6,586 nt of DNA from Candidatus Bathyarchaeota archaeon (GTDB taxonomy: Archaea; Thermoproteota; CALKCG01; B24; JAGTQN01), in the NCBI GenBank assembly GCA_018396395.1, contig JAGTQN010000093.1:1-6586 (forward strand). Reading direction: 5' to 3'. This document shows positions 5,358-6,586 of the stretch, piece by piece. The translations under genes were made by a program, and so were the position numbers. The notes beneath the pieces are model-generated. The model was not told the DNA's origin. It was given only the letters and a program-made list of their open reading frames with translations, and ran no database searches. Each line of letters begins with the position of its first letter. Position 1 is the first letter of the stretch.

Positions 5358-6181
5358 ATGCACAAAATCCCTTCGACTAGAAACCTCTGCCCAGGAATCA
5401 AGCTTTTCGAGGTCTCAGCACCCCCTGTGGCTAGGAAGGCTGATACTGGAGAGTTCGTGATTATAAGGGTTGACGAGAATGGGGAGCGTATCCCCCTTAC
5501 CATCGTAGATTGGTCAAGGGATTGGAAAGCATTTTTCTTACAAGCGTTTTCCAGGAAGTCGAAGATCTACTAGGAAGCTGGGAAGGCTGAAGGCTGGCGA
5601 AGGGATCCTAAACCTTGTAGGACCCTTAGGAAAACCCATTGAGAAGAAGCTTTACGGCACAACGGTCTGCGCAGCCGGTGGCGTTGGAATCGGAGCCATC
5701 TACCCGATCGCCAGGGCTTATAAGGCTTTAGGAAACAGGGTCGTAACCATCATAGGTGCGAGGAGCAAGGAACTCCTTTTCTTCGAGGAGGAACTTCAAT
5801 CGTTTAGTGATGAGCTTTACGTAGCTATGGATGATGGATCCAAGGGGAAAAAGGGCTTTGTAACGGATGTTTTGAAGGAGTTGCTTCAAAGCCTTCGAAT
5901 GGACTTGGTTCATTCCGTTGGACCAGTTTTGATGATGAAGGCTGGAGCAGAGGTTACAAGGCCCTATGGCATAAAAACGATTGCAAGCCTCAACCCCATT
6001 ATGATCGATGGAACCGGTATGTGCGGATGTTGCCGTGTGATCATAGGCGGAAGGATGATGTTTACTTGCGTCGATGGTCCAGACTTTGATGCCCCATGAG
6101 GTCGATTTCGAAAATCTCTAGGCGAGAAATAGGCGATTCCTTGAGGAGGAAGCCCTGGCTTTGAAAAAAGATCAGATTTGA
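5358..6181 (+). pseudogene. sudB: SudB/NfnA-type small subunit of ferredoxin:NAD(P) oxidoreductase (sulfide dehydrogenase), frameshifted
   Basis: Homologue of the flavin/2Fe-2S subunit of the SudBA/NfnAB complexes, which exchange electrons between ferredoxin and NAD(P)H; related to PyrK. The reading frame must be stitched together. Frame 1 starts at ATG 5358 (GIKLFEVSAPP, then GEFVIIRVDE and the flavin-site RIPLTI at residues 44-49). One base seems lost near 5539, giving TSVFQEV, and a second near 5561, giving RSTRKLGRLKAGEG. From 5563 one frame runs to 6093 through VGPLGKP, GGVGIGAIYPIA, IIGARSKELL, DDGSKGKKGFVTDV, GPVLMMKA and VTRPYGIKT. The cluster site D-x4-C-x2-C-x11-C is intact (codons at 6007, 6022, 6031, 6067). 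An extra C in the run 6092-6095 and an in-frame TAG at 6119 spoil the tail, which otherwise ends at TGA 6179. The stitched length, about 274 residues, is normal for the family. Either a young pseudogene or sequencing errors. Confidence 0.88.
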
Positions 6182-6199
6182 GGCGAGTGGCGATAAAGA

Positions 6200-6586
6200 A
6201 TGGCATCGAATAAAGACCTTCAAAAAGGATGCCCTTTCCTGAGCGGGATCCTAAGGAAAGGATTAGGGACTTTAGGGAGGTTGCTCTAGGCTTCAAAGCC
6301 GAAGACGCCAATTAAAGAAGCCCAAAGATGCCTTGAATGTAAAAGATCGCCCACTTCGAAGATATGGGTCGATGGCTGTCCCGTGGAGATAGATATCCCT
6401 GGCTTTATCAAGGCTATCAAGAGGGGAGATTTCTAAGAAGCGATCCATATCATAAAAGATCGAAACAGCCTACCGGCCGTATGCGGTAGGGTATGCCCTT
6501 GGGAAAACCAGTGTGAAGCCTTCCGTACCCTAGGAAGGCGCTGGGAACCCATGTCCATAGGAAGGCTTGAGCGCTTTGGGGCAGAC
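6200..6586 (+). pseudogene. sudA: SudA/NfnB/GltD-like large subunit, N-terminal part, frameshifted and cut by the window end
   Basis: Start of the large flavoprotein subunit that pairs with SudB (same family as the glutamate synthase small chain, often named gltA in archaea). From ATG 6200 the peptide reads MASNKDLQK. One A appears missing from the A run 6222-6226, after which RMPFPERDPKERIRDF and REVALGFKAEDA follow. An extra A at 6310-6311 shifts the frame again, then IKEAQRCLECK, GCPVEIDIPGFIKAIKRGDF, an in-frame TAA at 6434, and LPAVCGRVCPWENQCEAF and IGRLERFGAD to the edge. This is the N-terminal iron-sulfur domain; the two FAD/NAD-binding domains lie beyond the window. Two expected cluster cysteines are replaced: Trp stands where the C of CV-x-GCP should be, and Arg where the last C of CE-x2-C should be. 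It begins 18 bases after the sudB stop, so the pair would be one operon. Confidence 0.85.

Noticed and set aside
5538..5563. Programmed ribosomal frameshifting in sudB
   Set aside because: Two losses in the same direction within 25 bases, without a slippery heptamer, followed by further indels and stops, look like errors or decay rather than programming.
6119..6121. In-frame TAG in the sudB tail as a possible pyrrolysine codon, given a methyltransferase gene nearby
   Set aside because: TAG ends dppC, dppD and dppF in this window, so it is an ordinary stop here. The spot is also not a conserved catalytic site, and the surrounding sequence has several other lesions.

Overview
The window looks archaeal. 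It carries an MtrH-family methyltransferase, an archaeal-type peptide ABC permease, TATA-like boxes rather than -35/-10 promoters, and at least one gene whose layout suggests a leaderless transcript. A thermophilic or anaerobic lineage with C1 and hydrogen metabolism is plausible, for example among the Thermoproteota or Bathyarchaeia-like groups. That placement is inference; the sequence here does not fix the taxon.

Layout. (1) Positions 1-2792, + strand: the end of a peptide/nickel-type ABC transporter operon. It holds the 3' part of the permease dppC, then the two ATPases dppD and dppF, packed with gaps of only a few bases. (2) 2793-2906: a short convergent junction with weak hairpins. (3) 2907-3824, - strand: a complete, stand-alone mtrH with no other mtr subunit gene in view. 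(4) 3825-4188: a 364-bp non-coding stretch behind mtrH. It contains a perfect 16-bp inverted repeat (3911-3926 and 4043-4058) enclosing 116 bp, plus repeated GGCTTAA motifs. (5) 4189-4677, - strand: an M52-family hydrogenase maturation protease. (6) 4678-4841: a divergent promoter region with a strong TATA box and a long AT-rich hairpin flanked by repeated CTTAAG sites. (7) 4842-5303, + strand: a Nudix hydrolase with a canonical Nudix box. (8) 5358 to the end, + strand: two adjacent genes for a SudBA/NfnAB-type flavin iron-sulfur oxidoreductase. Both are broken in this sequence by several 1-base indels and in-frame stops, and the second runs off the window.

How they may fit together. The transporter would import peptides, and peptide fermentation is a common lifestyle for uncultured archaea. 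MtrH would move methyl groups between tetrahydropterin and a corrinoid protein. The protease matures a [NiFe] hydrogenase, and the Sud/Nfn-type enzyme would balance ferredoxin and NAD(P)H. This suggests a fermentative, C1-linked anaerobe, but no single operon ties the genes together. The first 5.3 kb contains only intact genes. All gene lesions lie in the last 1.1 kb, so either a real gene pair is decaying or the sequence quality falls off there. The most unusual signals are the solitary mtrH with its inverted-repeat element and the clustered lesions in the sud pair.
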